Below are positions 50,711 to 51,632 of a stretch of DNA of 51,632 nucleotides, in pieces. The translations under genes and the position numbers were made by a program. Location: contig NZ_HG315691.1 in assembly GCF_000455345.1 (NCBI RefSeq), positions 141,087 through 192,718 of the forward strand. The letters run 5' to 3'. Each line of letters opens with the position of its first letter. Position 1 is the first letter of the stretch. A model generated the notes under the pieces. That model saw only the letters and a list, made by a program, of their open reading frames with translations. It searched no databases and had not been told where the DNA came from. Origin of the DNA: Halopiger goleimassiliensis (GTDB taxonomy: Archaea; Halobacteriota; Halobacteria; Halobacteriales; Natrialbaceae).

Positions 50711-51632
50711 ATGGACTGGGAGGAGGCCGAACGAGCATACGACGACGAGGTCATCGGGGAGAGCAACCTCGCACGGATGTACGAGGACGCAGCCGACCGG
50801 TACACGAATCAGGCCGCCCAGATGTACAAGGGTGGGATCTACGACCGGTCGCTGACTGACTCCGTTCTCCCCGAAGCCCCGGACGGGGAGTTCGAGGCGA
50901 TTTCCTACGCCGAGATGCGGGACGTCGTTCGAAAGCTCTCGGCAGGCTTCCGGGACCTGGGCGTCGCGAAGGGCGACCGCGTCGGCATCTTCGCCAACAC
51001 CCGCATGGAGTGGGCACAGACCGACTTCGCGCTGTTGAGCCTCGGCGCGGTCATCACGACCGTCTACACGAGTTCCTCGCCCGACCAGGTCCAGTACCTG
51101 CTCGACGACCCGGACGCCTCCGCCGTCGTCGTCGAGAACGAGGCCCTCCTGGAGCGAGTCCTCGAGGTCGAAGACGAACTCGACCTCGAGTTCATCGTCT
51201 CGATGGACGACCTCGAGGGTTACGACGACCGCGACGACGTCTACACCCTCGCGGACGTCTACCACCGCGGCGAGGAGACGTTCGATCTCGAGGCCTACGA
51301 GGAGCGGATCGACGACATCGACGGCGACGACCTGGCGAGCCTGATCTACACGAGCGGGACGACGGGCAAGCCCAAAGGGGTGAAACTCACCCACTGGAAC
51401 TTCCGCTCGAACGTCAACGGCAATCGCAAACGGTTCGGCCCGCGCCCGGACAAACCCGACGATGCGCCGACCGTCGACGAGAACTCCGTCGCGGTCGCGT
51501 ACTTGCCGCTGGCGCACGTCTTCGAACGGACCGCCGGTCACTTCCTCCGGTTTGCCAGCGGCGTGACGGTCGCCTACGCCGAAGAACCCGACACGCTCCA
51601 GGAGGATTTCGGACTGGTCGGGCCGACGGAAG
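50711..51632 (+). CDS. AMP-forming acyl-CoA synthetase (truncated by window end)
   Basis: The first 307 codons of an ANL-superfamily ligase, running off the right edge. YTSGTTGKPKG is the AMP-binding P-loop and YLPLAHVFERT the A5-like motif. GVAKGDRVGIFANTRMEW in the N-terminal domain matches long-chain fatty acyl-CoA ligases. It activates a carboxylic acid with ATP and CoA. Start MDWEEAERAYDDEV at 50711 gives a usual N-terminus. Confidence 0.93.
   Translation, partial: MDWEEAERAYDDEVIGESNLARMYEDAADRYTNQAAQMYKGGIYDRSLTDSVLPEAPDGEFEAISYAEMRDVVRKLSAGFRDLGVAKGDRVGIFANTRMEWAQTDFALLSLGAVITTVYTSSSPDQVQYLLDDPDASAVVVENEALLERVLEVEDELDLEFIVSMDDLEGYDDRDDVYTLADVYHRGEETFDLEAYEERIDDIDGDDLASLIYTSGTTGKPKGVKLTHWNFRSNVNGNRKRFGPRPDKPDDAPTVDENSVAVAYLPLAHVFERTAGHFLRFASGVTVAYAEEPDTLQEDFGLVGPTE

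Overview
The window is chromosomal DNA from a halophilic archaeon (class Halobacteria, probably a Natrialbales-like genus; the genus is inferred). The evidence is GC-rich coding DNA with GC-loaded third positions, strongly acidic proteins, archaeal or haloarchaeal families (aIF1/SUI1, type II GAPDH, CofG, PurS, HalOD1, ba3 oxidase), an intron-bearing elongator tRNA-Met, and TATA boxes about 27 bp upstream of start codons (leaderless transcripts).

Layout. 1-3637: tandem hairpin array at the left edge, degenerate Nudix-like protein, Tat-exported alpha/beta hydrolase, serS, a small membrane protein. About 3640-4560: a compositionally foreign AT-rich block with one orphan gene. 4733-13053: housekeeping genes (cofG, aIF1, Hsp20, type II gap, M29-like aminopeptidase, purS-purQ, small membrane proteins). 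13121-19727: a respiratory locus in which CcoI/FixI-type copper ATPase, TauE/SafE-like protein and a small membrane protein run left, divergent from the ba3 oxidase operon cbaD-cbaB-cbaA-cbaE. 20273-23135: zinc-finger-like small protein, intron-containing tRNA-Met followed by a near-copy of its own 3' end, and a CPA1 antiporter-UspA pair. 23395-29831: six minus-strand genes for an extracellular glycan or phosphoglycolipid (PAP2/Aur1-like protein, alkaline-phosphatase-fold protein, two GT4 transferases, epimerase, flippase-like protein). 30270-33599: a quinol-type nitric oxide reductase fused to about 350 extra N-terminal residues. 34184-46091: PadR and ArsR-type regulators, preQ0-type transporter, second M29 peptidase, Nramp homologue with an altered metal site, SDR, GNAT, FNT channel, duplicated PhoU/RCK_C protein, HalOD1 protein with a tiny coupled membrane protein, and a split MgtE pair. 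46245-51632: two overlapping crcB genes behind a convincing fluoride riboswitch, a CDF transporter, a histidine kinase, a metallo-beta-lactamase-fold hydrolase and a truncated AMP-forming acyl-CoA ligase.

Noncoding structure. Four gene-free stretches carry copies of one modular dispersed repeat (6011-6211, 19846-20156, 33674-33943, 39926-40140). Its outer sequence is conserved and its interior is hairpins with near-constant loops and variable stems. The fourth copy lies inside a roughly 517-bp unit bounded by inverted structured ends (39744-40260). With the left-edge tandem array, these show compensatory stem changes and are the best candidates for something undescribed. No CRISPR array, rRNA, intact transposase or integrase was seen.
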